54,692 nucleotides of DNA from Ichthyophonus hoferi (lineage: Eukaryota; Opisthokonta; Ichthyosporea; Ichthyophonida; Ichthyophonidae). Below are positions 1 to 9,889 of the stretch, piece after piece (within the stretch, counting starts at the first letter, position 1; the number at the start of each line of letters is the position of its first letter). Position numbers and translations under genes: made by a program. Under the pieces are notes generated by a model, which was not told the DNA's origin, did not search any database, and saw only the letters and a program-made list of their open reading frames with translations. The stretch is from positions 11,135 to 65,826 of the forward strand of contig NAOQ01000138.1 of the NCBI GenBank assembly GCA_002751075.1, in the 5' to 3' direction.

Positions 1-2
<2 letters not shown>

Positions 3-36
<34 letters not shown>
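3..36. repeat. (AT)n microsatellite in NAGS intron
   Basis: Uninterrupted alternating A and T at the left edge of the window, inside the intron that precedes the NAGS exon at 101. Confidence 0.9.
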
Positions 37-38
<2 letters not shown>

Positions 39-100
39 TAATGAATACTCAAACAAATGCACTTCTTTGGCATATGTGCCTTTTTATACTTAATCTACAG

Positions 101-1864
101 GCAGCACAATTGGGGTCACCCACGGCTACTTTGACGGCAGTCCAGAGTCACATGCAAGCTGTCAACACATCATTGGTGAATGAACTTCGCTTTCTAAATG
201 TAGAGGCTGCACCTCTCTGTGAGAAGGTATTTGGCGTAGGCACTTGTAACCGGACTAGTATAACAGAAGAAAACAGCACGACTATGGGTGAATGGGCGGG
301 AATTACGGGGGTGATTAAAGCGGTAGATATGAGAGCAATCCGATTGAACATTAAGGCGGGTCGAATTCCGGTGGTGGCCAGTATGGGTCGAGTTTTAAAA
401 GGAGATAAAAAGGGCAAGCTACTTACCTTTAGCACCTGGGATGCCACTGCAGCCCTGACTCGGGAAATACAGCCATTTAAGGTGTGTAGGTGCCATTACG
501 TGAGCAATACCCATTATGTGTGTAGAAACAAGTTGCTGCTACCATCCTGACTTGGGACTTTACATATTGTATATTGGCATTATATTCATATATTCTGTGT
601 GTTAATTAAGTACAATTCATATTTGTGGGAGCATTTTTGGTGGTTTTAGGTCACTTAGAACTGTTATGCAATTGGCAAATTGCCTAATTATAACTGTAGG
701 GTTGTTGCGAGTGAGTGCATTACTTTTTTAAATATAAGGCAGGGCTTCTACTGTTGGTCATGCATTTACCTTGAAATGCACAGTACTTTTTATATTATAT
801 TCTCATATCTCATATATACCAACATCCATAGATATTATGAAAATCATTTATTTTTTAACAAACGTTTATTTGTTACAAATAAACTGACATTTCAATGGCG
901 AGCTTATTTGATAATAATATACATTGTGGAACTATGGAGCCAGTATAATAGACATAGTACCCAATTGCATGAGGATTCTAACTGTTCTTTCTCACACATT
1001 CAGGTGATTCTTCTTCGCCCTGAGGGAAGTCTTAAGACTAAGAAAGGTGACTGTATTAAAAAGGTTATACTTAGTACTGACTACCAACGTCTAGTCAAAT
1101 CAGATCCCTCTTCTCCCACATCTGAACATCATTTATGTGAAGGCGATCAAACTGAGCTTGCCGACATTAAAAATCTTATGAATGGGCTGCAGTCTGGTTG
1201 TACTATTGCAGTGACCAGTCCAAGCAATCTTGCCCATGAGTTATTGTCACACAAAGGGGAGGGCACAATGGTGGTGAAGGGTGAGAAGGTGTGGACAATT
1301 TCATCCATGGATGATTCACTAGTCAAGAAAGAAAGCATTGCATCTCTCCTTGAAGAGGTTTTCAAAGCTAAGTTGGCATGTACTTTTATGCCCAGCCTTC
1401 CTGATCGTTTATTGAGGCTTTATCTTGCTGAGTCATACCGTGGTGTTGCCATAGTTACTAAGGGTCCTTACGGTATTCCCTATTTAGATAAGTTTGCTGT
1501 TCACCCAGATGCCCAGGGAGACAGATTGGGTGAATTGGTGTGGCAAGCTATGATAACCAATGAAAAAAAGCTATTTTGGCGCTCTCGGACGGCCAATCCA
1601 GTCAATGGATGGTACTTTGAGCAGTCTGATGGAACATTTAAGGCTGGATACTGGACAATATTTTGGAGGGGGCTGGTAAGAAAAGAAGTGGATGATTGTA
1701 TCAAGGCAGCACGAAACTATGAGGCCACCTTTATACCGAAGGATTGCCATGGACAAAACTCATCTCCTGTAGCTAGTTCTACAGACACAGTAAACATGCC
1801 CCATAATAGTTATGCAGATATAGCACAGCCAATACTTAGACATAAAATACATAAAGAAAAATAA
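101..1864 (+). CDS. NAGS: N-acetylglutamate synthase, 3' two exons (5' end outside window)
   Basis: Makes N-acetylglutamate from glutamate and acetyl-CoA in the mitochondrial matrix, the activator of CPS1 or first step of arginine synthesis. Two exons are visible: 101-481 (after acceptor ctacag) and 1004-1864 (after acceptor cattcag), joined in phase 0 across a 522-base intron with donor at 482; together 413 residues plus TAA. The first exon is the end of the amino-acid-kinase fold (ITGVIKAVD..IRL, then a GRIPVV strand). The second carries the linker HELLSHKGEGT and the vertebrate-like NAGS GNAT domain: PYLDKFAVHPDAQGDRLGEL, LFWRSRTANPVNGWYF and a WTIFW tail, all hallmarks of the animal NAGS acetyltransferase domain. 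A hydrophilic C-terminal extension of about 50 residues follows. The N-terminal targeting peptide and first part of the kinase domain lie left of the window. Bases 41-100 are intron, although an open frame runs through them. Confidence 0.93.
482..1003 (+). other. NAGS: NAGS intron
   Basis: A 522-base AT-rich intron between the two visible NAGS exons. It begins with GTGTGTAGG and ends with a cacacattcag acceptor. The open frame that continues through part of it (from 680) is not coding, because the protein runs directly from residues encoded at 479-481 to those encoded at 1004-1006 when compared with NAGS family members. Confidence 0.8.
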
Positions 1865-1865
1865 A
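1860..1865 (+). promoter_or_regulatory. Candidate poly(A) signal overlapping the NAGS stop codon
   Basis: AATAAA in which the central TAA (1862-1864) is the NAGS stop codon. If used, the 3' UTR would be only about 20 bases long. Another AATAAA-like site lies near 2013. Which one is used cannot be told from sequence. Confidence 0.35.
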
Positions 1866-2170
1866 TATATAATATATTACATTTGGTGTAAAGAATGAGT
1901 ACAGTTGTCAGTCAGTCGTGTGGTCTGGTTAATTATTAAGATGTGCCCAATATCTGATGTTTATTTAAAATTTGGTTACTTAATTTCCGTTCAATAATTT
2001 TTTTTTCTTTTCTAATAAATGTAATATAAGAATTTCTTGCAAATTAGATCACAGGATTAAAAACATTCCTTAAAATAGCAATAGGTAATGTTATGTAATC
2101 TTAACTAATATATAGCATGAATCAAGAATAAAATAGCAACCAACCAATAGGTATTTATAGAAGTACAATC

Positions 2171-2728
2171 TGTTAGAACGTGTGTAATCTGTTATAATCT
2201 TTCCTTATTTATTTATTTATATTAGAAAATAACATATATTCCAATTATTTATGATCTGCTACTAATCATGTACTGGAGATTATCTTTTAAACTTATATAG
2301 TAATGATTTAGATTGTGATTAATTTCTGTGTATCATAATAAATACACAATTGAAGACGAATTCAGTCTCGCCACAAAAAAAAAAGTGTTTAAAATAATAC
2401 AAATTAGCCACGGTGTGGTGGAGATGGAGCTTTTATTTTTTGTACACTATAGTTTGCCACCTGACATACGTCCCTGTCAGGATAATAGCTTAAAATGAAG
2501 ACAGGTGTGTTTACACCCTATTTTTCTTGCCTCAGCACAATCAACCAATAAGCAACTAGCCTGGAATGCCTAGTTCCGGACCACCCAATCATTATGACTA
2601 AAACATAGCTGATAATCTGTGGATAAAGAGCTGACAAAGAAATAATTACTAATATAAGCTCTCACCTTCCGTCTTTAGTGTCTCATTTTCTCATGAAATA
2701 ATCCCGAGTAAATGTGATTAAATCACAG
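2171..2728 (+). repeat. LTR-like dispersed repeat, copy 1 (fossil)
   Basis: Begins TGTTAGAACGTG and ends about ...AAATCACA, the TG...CA form of LTRs; the start resembles copia LTRs. The part 2171-2530 aligns by eye over its length with 31682-32045 (shared landmarks: start TGTTRGAAC, TTATTTATTTAT, GAATTCAGTCT, a block with CCTGA.A..CGTC.NTGT and GCTTAAAAT.AAGAC). A third fragment lies near 48.6 kb. No internal retroelement genes are attached, so it may be a solo LTR or a non-autonomous element. I could not identify a clean target-site duplication, so the right end is approximate. Confidence 0.55.
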
Positions 2729-3114
2729 GTGAGTATCTTGATCCTAGACAAAAAAAGATAACAAAAAATATTCTATTTTATGTAATTATTAAATACATCT
2801 TCAACAGCTTAAAAAAGCACTGAATTGCAAACAATTGCAAATTGGCATGACTGTCTTTCAAGTAGAAAAGAAGTTCTGGAACTAGACTGGGCTCTACCAT
2901 TGGTACCCAATAAAAATTACTTTATGACAAAAAACTCACGCAACTTTAAGATGATGGATTAATTTTAATCTCTTATCTCTCTAATGTCCATGTTGACTTC
3001 ACACCAACTACTTTAAATTTCTTATTCAAGTATTATTTTATTATTATATGTTAACAGTATCAACAGCAACTTAGTACTGCTAAAAAAGTACATGGATTCT
3101 TATAAAGAGCGTCC

Positions 3115-3120
3115 AAAAAA
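3115..3120 (-). terminator. Pol III T-run terminator of tRNA-Gln
   Basis: Six As on the plus strand, read as TTTTTT directly after the tRNA 3' end on the minus strand. Confidence 0.8.
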
Positions 3121-3191
3121 GGCAGATCCGAGATTCGAACTCGGGTTAACAGATTCAGAGTCTGCGGTGCTAACCACTACACTAATCCGCC
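3121..3191 (-). tRNA. tRNA-Gln (anticodon CUG)
   Basis: The minus strand folds as a full cloverleaf of 71 bases: acceptor stem GGCGGAT with ATCTGCC (seven pairs, one G-U), D arm GTGT/GCAC with loop AGTGGTTA, anticodon stem GCAGA/TCTGT with loop CTCTGAA giving anticodon CTG, four-base variable loop, and T arm CCGAG TTCGAAT CTCGG. The CTCTGAA loop is typical of eukaryotic tRNA-Gln. No intron. Six Ts follow directly on the minus strand (plus-strand As 3115-3120), the expected RNA polymerase III terminator. The internal B box GTTCGAATC is intact. It lies between the convergent NAGS and OGDH genes, close to a 5S-like gene on the same strand. Confidence 0.93.
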
Positions 3192-3604
3192 ACATGCTTG
3201 TAAAATTAACACTACAATTATGATGGTTTTGGTAAAAGTTTACTACGCAATTATTTCTCAGCATTATGTAATTATTATTATCCGTTTCAATTATATCTAG
3301 CAGGTGATACGCATTTTGGCACAATAAAGATAAGGTTATATTAAAGATATAAGAGAATTAGAAAATGCTGTTATCTATTTATAAAGCATTAATTAGAGTA
3401 GGTAATTATTAGTGCGGTAATTTAATATTTATCCATGTTTAGACTGTGTGCTGGTCAAACGATAAGATAAAATGTACTTCTCATTTTTACTTGGCTAGAC
3501 AGATTATGTTTTCAAGAGCCGATAGATTTATTCTTATTGGTCAATTCAGAGGAATTTCCCGCGCGTAATTAAAATGTAGATAATGTATTAAGTAGTCAAA
3601 AAAC
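3192..3604. other. Non-coding spacer between tRNA-Gln and 5S-like gene
   Basis: AT-rich sequence with no credible open frame. The GC-richer stretch around 3550-3565 (TTTCCCGCGCG) is the only compositional feature seen. Confidence 0.6.
3598..3603 (-). terminator. Pol III T-run terminator of the 5S-like gene
   Basis: Six As on the plus strand, giving TTTTTT on the minus strand just past the 5S-like 3' end. Confidence 0.7.
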
Positions 3605-3719
3605 GATTACAGCACGTGGTATTCCCGGGTGAACCCCCACAGCAGTACTAACGCCCGTTGCAGTTTAACTTCCCAGAGCAGACGAGATGGGGTGCTTTCT
3701 GCTGAGTGTGGCCGTAACC
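3605..3719 (-). rRNA. 5S rRNA-like gene (divergent; may be a pseudogene)
   Basis: The minus strand reads from GGTTACGGCCACACTCAGC to GGGAATACCACGTGCTGTAATC, the order of eukaryotic 5S rRNA. Landmarks in order: TACGGCCA..C, CCCATCTCGTCTGCTCTGGGAAGTTAAAC (helix III, loop C and start of box A; shortened match to CTCGTCTGATCTCGGAAGCTAAGC), GGGCGTTAGTACT, and GGGAATACC.CGTGCTGTA. The ends pair in a nine-base-pair helix I, GGTTACGGC with GCTGTAATC, allowing G-U pairs, and a T6 run follows. Length about 115, slightly short of the usual 119-121. The box C region between TTAGTACT and GGGAATACC is divergent, so transcription by TFIIIA/pol III is uncertain. Known: 5S is part of the large ribosomal subunit. 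Inferred: either a working variant gene or the best-preserved member of a decaying array. Confidence 0.78.
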
Positions 3720-3809
3720 GGTAGTTTAAGCTATGATCGTTTTATGTATGGCTTTTATATTTTGCCATTTTGTACGTATTATGTGGTGGTATATATATAT
3801 AAAATGTAA

Positions 3810-3872
3810 TATACAAATACTGAGAGAGATGGAGTGCTTTATTCTAGGTATAGCTATAACCGAAAACATCAG
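3810..3872 (-). pseudogene. Decayed 5S rRNA partial copy 2
   Basis: On the plus strand GAGAGATGGAGTGCTTT..CT..GTATAGCTATAACCG, then ..AGCTATG, aligns with the 5S-like gene's GACGAGATGGGGTGCTTT..GTGTGGCCGTAACCG and with its 5' flank AGCTATG. Because the match continues past the 5S boundary, the unit seems to have been duplicated as a tandem repeat with flank. The other half is hardly recognisable. Confidence 0.55.
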
Positions 3873-3913
3873 CTATGTTAAAATTATAATGTTACAGTTA
3901 ATGACGCATAATT

Positions 3914-3957
3914 GACTGGAATAGAGTACTATTTATTAGGTGTGGCCATAATCTGCA
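3914..3957 (-). pseudogene. Decayed 5S rRNA partial copy 3
   Basis: Weaker match to the same 5' half of the 5S-like gene, with GACTGGAATAGAGTACT..., then AGGTGTGGCCATAATCTG, against GAGTGTGGCCGTAACCGG. It fits a series of copies of decreasing similarity running rightward from 3605. Confidence 0.4.
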
Positions 3958-4809
3958 TACTTACATCACATGCACGTATAAACACACATACTACAAAATA
4001 ATGAATCAATTTTTTTATAATAATAAATCCACAAGAAGCAATAGGACTCAACATTAAGAAATGGTCTAAATACCATTTCCCTATAGTAAAGGTATAAAAT
4101 AGTATAGCATAGTTTGATATATATAAAGCTTGGCATAAATTGTACCTAGTTTTTATTTGAATGTGCAAGTTGCTTTGTTATATGTTTTTATGGCGTTAAA
4201 TAGCACATGGATTGGCTAGGAGAAATAGAAATCCAATCATTGTGTACAATAAAACATGAACGGAACAGTAAACCAATAAACAGTGAACTAATCTAGTTGG
4301 ATAAAATTATTCTATAAATAATGTTATAAGTTACACTTCCAAATCAAATAAACAACATGTAAAGATGTTCAGTTGTGTCTACATTATAGACTGTTTCAAA
4401 ACAACTTCAATATATATTATTACTGTCTAGTTGATATACGTGCATCTTCTTGCATCGCTTATTACCATAATAACTATATCAAAAAATAAAATTGAAATAC
4501 GTCTGATCTGCAATTGACAAAATTATGAACATACTGTCCTACCGCCAATAGAGGTAATTTAAATGAAGTTATATCCAACTGCTTTTATTATAATGTCTAT
4601 AAAGAAATACAAGTCTATACAGTATATATTATAAAAAGAGCTATAAAACACAGCGTAAACATTGCAGCGATAGTATTGAAACCCATTGATACCTTATAAC
4701 CAAATAATACATGGGCTCTGACAGCGATAATACAACTGAAGTCATGTCCAAATGACTTTATAGTGTTTAGTATATAATTTACATGGTAACAACTCAGATT
4801 ATAGATGGT
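3958..4809. other. Spacer downstream of OGDH, including its likely 3' UTR
   Basis: AT-rich, no credible coding frame. On the minus strand an AATAAA lies at 4584-4589, about 220 bases past the OGDH stop, and is a candidate poly(A) signal. The stop itself is also embedded in the variant TATAAA. Confidence 0.5.
4584..4589 (-). promoter_or_regulatory. Candidate OGDH poly(A) signal
   Basis: AATAAA on the minus strand about 220 bases downstream of the OGDH stop codon. Position is plausible; use is not shown by sequence alone. Confidence 0.35.
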
Positions 4810-7800
4810 TTATATGTTCATGGCCTCCGCTAGGTAGATCTTCTGTTCCTTCTTATGTTGCATTTTGGTACCAGTGGCAGTGGCAGCAGATGCCTTGCGA
4901 CCAACAAATCTATCATAGCAATGTGTTAGAATTTATAATAAATCAATCATAGGTTGAATAGATTAGTCTACAAAACCTCAACATACAGTACATTATATAT
5001 TACCATCTTTACAATTTTATAGTAACATATTTTTAAATACCTAGCTCTACGGGACTATAAAACATTTATAATATACCAGCCAATTCTCAAAGCCTAATAA
5101 ATACTGATAGTCTATAATACCTATCAACAGTGGTGTTTTGAACATGCATAACGAACACATTGGAGATCTCCAACCAAATAATACAACCATACATTCAATA
5201 TAGTCAGCGAATAGAACAAAAAGAATACTATTTATATAACACTGACCACTACAGTTATGTAAATACCTTATCATACAAGGATCTATAGCTAACAGTAAGA
5301 TAGCGCTGGACACCAACACGGGATATAAAGAGAAACGAATGCAATATGAGAAAGACAAAGCTACACCATAAATAATATAACATACTTGGCACGGGCACCA
5401 GAGTGAGTGGTAGAGGGCTTCAAAGCAGTTTCAATACGAGGGTTAACATAGGTCCAGGCACCCATGTTCTTGGGTTCCTCCTGGCACCATACTACCTCAG
5501 CGTTGGGATAGCACTCCATCTACAGAAGAGGTTGGATGATGTGTTGGTAATAGGCATAAGGGTAAAGGTAAGTATGCAATGGTCCCCAGACATTGATGGA
5601 TATGAAATGCAACCAACGAGATGGAGAGTTTGATATAATAGTATTACAAGTATACTTTAACGGGAAGATAAGAACCAATCACCAATATCAATTAAAAATA
5701 TCAAATTGCATCCTTAATAATACATACCTGGCGACGAATAAGATCGAAGGGGAATGGGCAAATTTGTTCAACTGAGGCAATAGCAATCTCGCTATAAAGA
5801 GGAGAACCAATAAAAAGAAAGAGTTAAAAGAGGAAAAGGAGGGTAGGTAGAAAGCAAGAGGCGAGGCAATGATTAGTTAGTATAATGAATTAGCCTTAAA
5901 AAGGAAATTTTTAAAAAGTTGGCAAGATTAGAAAGAAAAAGACTAGTAATAAATAATAATAATACATTATATGTTTAAGTATACGCAAATGGACAGGCAG
6001 ATAAAAAGACATAATATTACATACACTATACTATCTTATACATACTTGATCTTTCCAGCGGCCTTTCTAGCCTCTAGCAAGTCATATTTAACCTTTCCAC
6101 TGCAGAACACTACCCTCTTTACCTCAGGTCCAGGGGGCACCTAAAGGTCAAATCAAATGATTGGGATTATTACCATATATATATATATGAAGTATGAATA
6201 TCATAGATTGCTGCTTAATTGAGCACAAGAAAAGCGTATACATTTCGAGGCTTAATATTGGGTAACTAAATTCATACAAAACCATATAAAATTAGATTAT
6301 AATTCTACTTGTGAAAACTACACTATATTTTATATATCGTATATTCATTATTTTTAAGGAATTGGATTGATTATATAAATTGAACCAGAAACCAATTAAT
6401 TAATTAATTAATAGAAACCAATCAAAACAAAGTATAAGGTATATTGTGAAAATTCTGTTCAGGTACTTATAAATAACTAGTGTATAGATATTACATACAT
6501 CAGAATCACAAATCAGTCTGCGGAATCTAGTGCCCTCGGACATCTCAGCTAGAGTAGAGGTACAGTCTTTAAGACGGAGCAGGGATTTGGGAGTCATAAG
6601 GACTAGCTGTAGGTAGGTATATAGGGGTAAGTGTTGGCGCAGTGTATATATACCTATATAGATATATATAACTATACTCACACGGAACACATCAATATGC
6701 CCTTTTTACTATCTATATAAACCAAATTTACGAACCAACCAGGTAACAAAAACAGAATAATGGCCAACCATCTGTCACATTTCTTATAATGACACAACAA
6801 TATAGCATATAACATGTTAGTACTATAATAGTACAGTACAGTGATTCGTTTAAAGTCATGGGGTTATATATCATTATCCACTTACAGGCTTGCGGAACTC
6901 ACGGTGGAGTTGACGGCGAATAGCGTGGAAGTAATTGGCTGGGGTAGAAAGGTTCATCACCTGATTGGTTGAAAAGAATAATTAATAATTAAAAAGAGCC
7001 ATATATACATATAGGATGATAGGCTGGGCCAATCAGTATATGTAAATTTTAAAAGAGTCATTGATACGGTTAAAGCCTTTGGCTATAAAAGTCATATATA
7101 TCAAACTTTTTTCTATTTTTTAATTCGATAAATCATGCTTTTAAATCAATTACATTTTTAAATAAGTCAAGAATGCCAGATTATACATACCATCTTATAT
7201 AACTAATTAATAACAAATTATAATAGGAAGATTAGTATTAATCGAATGAGTGTTCAACCGCAAGTTACAGCCTATTATAAAGGTCAACTATAATGTTAAA
7301 ACACAAAATAGAACACGTTTGAACCCTAACAATTACACATAAAGGCAGTTCTCTATAAATTGGTTTGGAAGTAATATAACATATACATCTATACACCGTC
7401 GGTAAAAACATTTTAAAGTTTTAATGCAAGGAGGGGATTGGATGATAGTCAACTAACCTGCCAGTTGGTATCCTGGATCTGCTTGCGGACCTTTCCATTC
7501 AGATCAGGAATGACGTCATCGGCATCATCACTCTATGGCCACATAAATCGTTAGGGTATAGGGGAATCATACCGTATTCTAGGCAGCCACAAGTACATCA
7601 CACACTATTGTTGTTTTACTTGTTTATATATTTTTATACTAAAGCTATGAGTTGATCTTGACAAGTATTATACGACTATTATCCAATCATAGCCAAACCA
7701 TAAAAGTTATTAAAAGCAATTACAATCAGTCAATAAAACCAAACCCAAATAAAAACTAATAGCATACGATCTGGAAGTATCTTTCAAGGCGGGGGAAAAA

Positions 7801-9857
7801 GTATGATTTTAAATATTTTTATACTAAAGCTACGAGTAGCTCTAAACCGGTATTTCCTGACTATTATCCAATAATAACCGGTCCTTAAAATACCATTAAA
7901 AACAAGAGAAAATATAGCAACCAATAGCATACCATCTGAAGGAATCTCTCTAGGCGGGCAGAGGAGTGTTCGGGGCCCTGGCCTTCATAGCCGTGAGGGA
8001 GGAGGATTGTAATGCCGGTCTGACGCAGCCACTTCTGTTCCATAGAGGAAATGAACTGCACAGAGAGAAGGGAGAGAGATGATGAGTGAGTGCGGATGAA
8101 ACACACACACACATATATATATATACTTATGTAAATGAATAAACATACAATAAAGATTAAAAGCAGTCATAACAGGAGGAAAGCGTGGATGGGCACATTG
8201 GAGTCAGCAATGATGGGCAAAGAAAAAAAACAATGACACATGTAATGGTATGCTATATAGGACTCATAGCATACATTAATAGACCGGAATAAATTTACAT
8301 ATTACCATGGTTACTTGTATCATACCTGATCAAATAGGATTTGAGCACCGTTGGCAAAGTCACCAAATTGGGCCTCCCAGAGCACTAGGGCATCAGGATT
8401 GGCTAGACTGTAGCCTACTTCAAAGCCTGTTGTCCTTCATGGTAAGTACATGGGATAGAGAACGCCTTCAGGAGATAGAGCAATCAAGAGAACCATAAGC
8501 ATGTTAAACCAAGACATAAAGAATGATTAAATATAACCTGCTTACTCTAACAGAAATAGATTGGTGTATGTGTGGTAGATGAAGGTGAAGGAGATTAGTA
8601 TAGGACCTGTTAGAAGACAAGGAAAACGACTGTAAGCAAATATACTTACCTTGTTAAAAATATAAAAATTCACTGAATAATAATAAAAAATAAAAGATAG
8701 ACACTTAATACAAACACCAAGATGTGTTCGCCAATACAAATATGATTTTAAAAAGCTTTAAAAAACATTAAGACCACAAAAGAAAGCCAATTAAAAAAAA
8801 AAAAAGGTTACCTAGGCAACCGTACTCAGAGAGAGAGGAGTTGACGACAGTATAAGGGGCCTGGTTGGCAGAGAGGTGCTGGAGAGCACAGTATTTGTCT
8901 TCGGTCTTCTGGTCTGTTAACATGTGGTGTCTCTGACTGAATGTTCCGCGTTCTACATCCTGTCCACTTAGTCGCACAGGGTAATCTTCACGTACTAGAC
9001 TGCCAAAAGCTAGCGCCTCAGCAGTGGCCCAGTCGATAGATTTACCTTCCTGTGGGTGGAGATAGAGAGGAAGAGAGAGAGGGAGAGGAAGAGGGAAGGG
9101 GGTGGTATGGATTGTGAATAAAGAAGAAGATGTATATGTAGATGTATTGAATTATAGTATATATATATAGCACTATAACACTATGTTGTTATATTCACAT
9201 TATATATAGGCATGGGGTGGGAGGGCCTATGGGGGGAGCATTGGTAATGAAATATACAAACATTCAATTTACCTTCAAGGCAATGTTGCGATTCTTCAGG
9301 AAGCGAGTGATTCCTACGTGAGGAGTGAAGTCTTTGGGCACTGTGCAAAGGGTTTCACCAATCTCTAATAGCTCCTTCGCTGGTACACCTGGGGTTTAAT
9401 TGGGTTAGTATCATGCCAGGCCAGGGACTACCGTGTGTTATCATTGATATGAATCACAACCTGTAAATTATTGTCATCATAAACCAATGAATCGCTGGGC
9501 TAATCATCGCAAATCATACCTCTAGGTAATTAGTATGATTAGACTAATCATGCCCTACCAAATGCCCAATTATATACATTTGTGACATTCCACCAACCAT
9601 AGTTCGTGAAACTAAAAATAAAAGAAAATTTAAATAACCAATCAATAGACCAACCTGTATTGTGGGCCTTAGCAAGGTCAAACTTGCTCTTCATGCCTTT
9701 CCATCTGGCATCTAGCCATTCGTCAATATGGAACCTGGTTGTCTTACTGGCAGCATAGTTATCTTGGCATAGTTTCTGGTAAGAGTTATCCATTTCTAAA
9801 AAGTCGCTCATGGTAATAACACCTGGATGAGTGCATACTGTTGGTTAGAAATCACTC

Positions 9858-9889
<32 letters not shown>

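Noticed and set aside
680-1003. Open frame continuing upstream of the NAGS exon at 1004
   Set aside because: Low-complexity, and family comparison joins residues at 479-481 directly to 1004; this is intron read-through.
6499-6602. Acceptor at TAG before TCCTTATG for the OGDH exon near 6.5 kb
   Set aside because: It breaks the phase. The CTACAG acceptor four bases upstream (exon to 6606) gives [14 protein letters not shown], as in the family.
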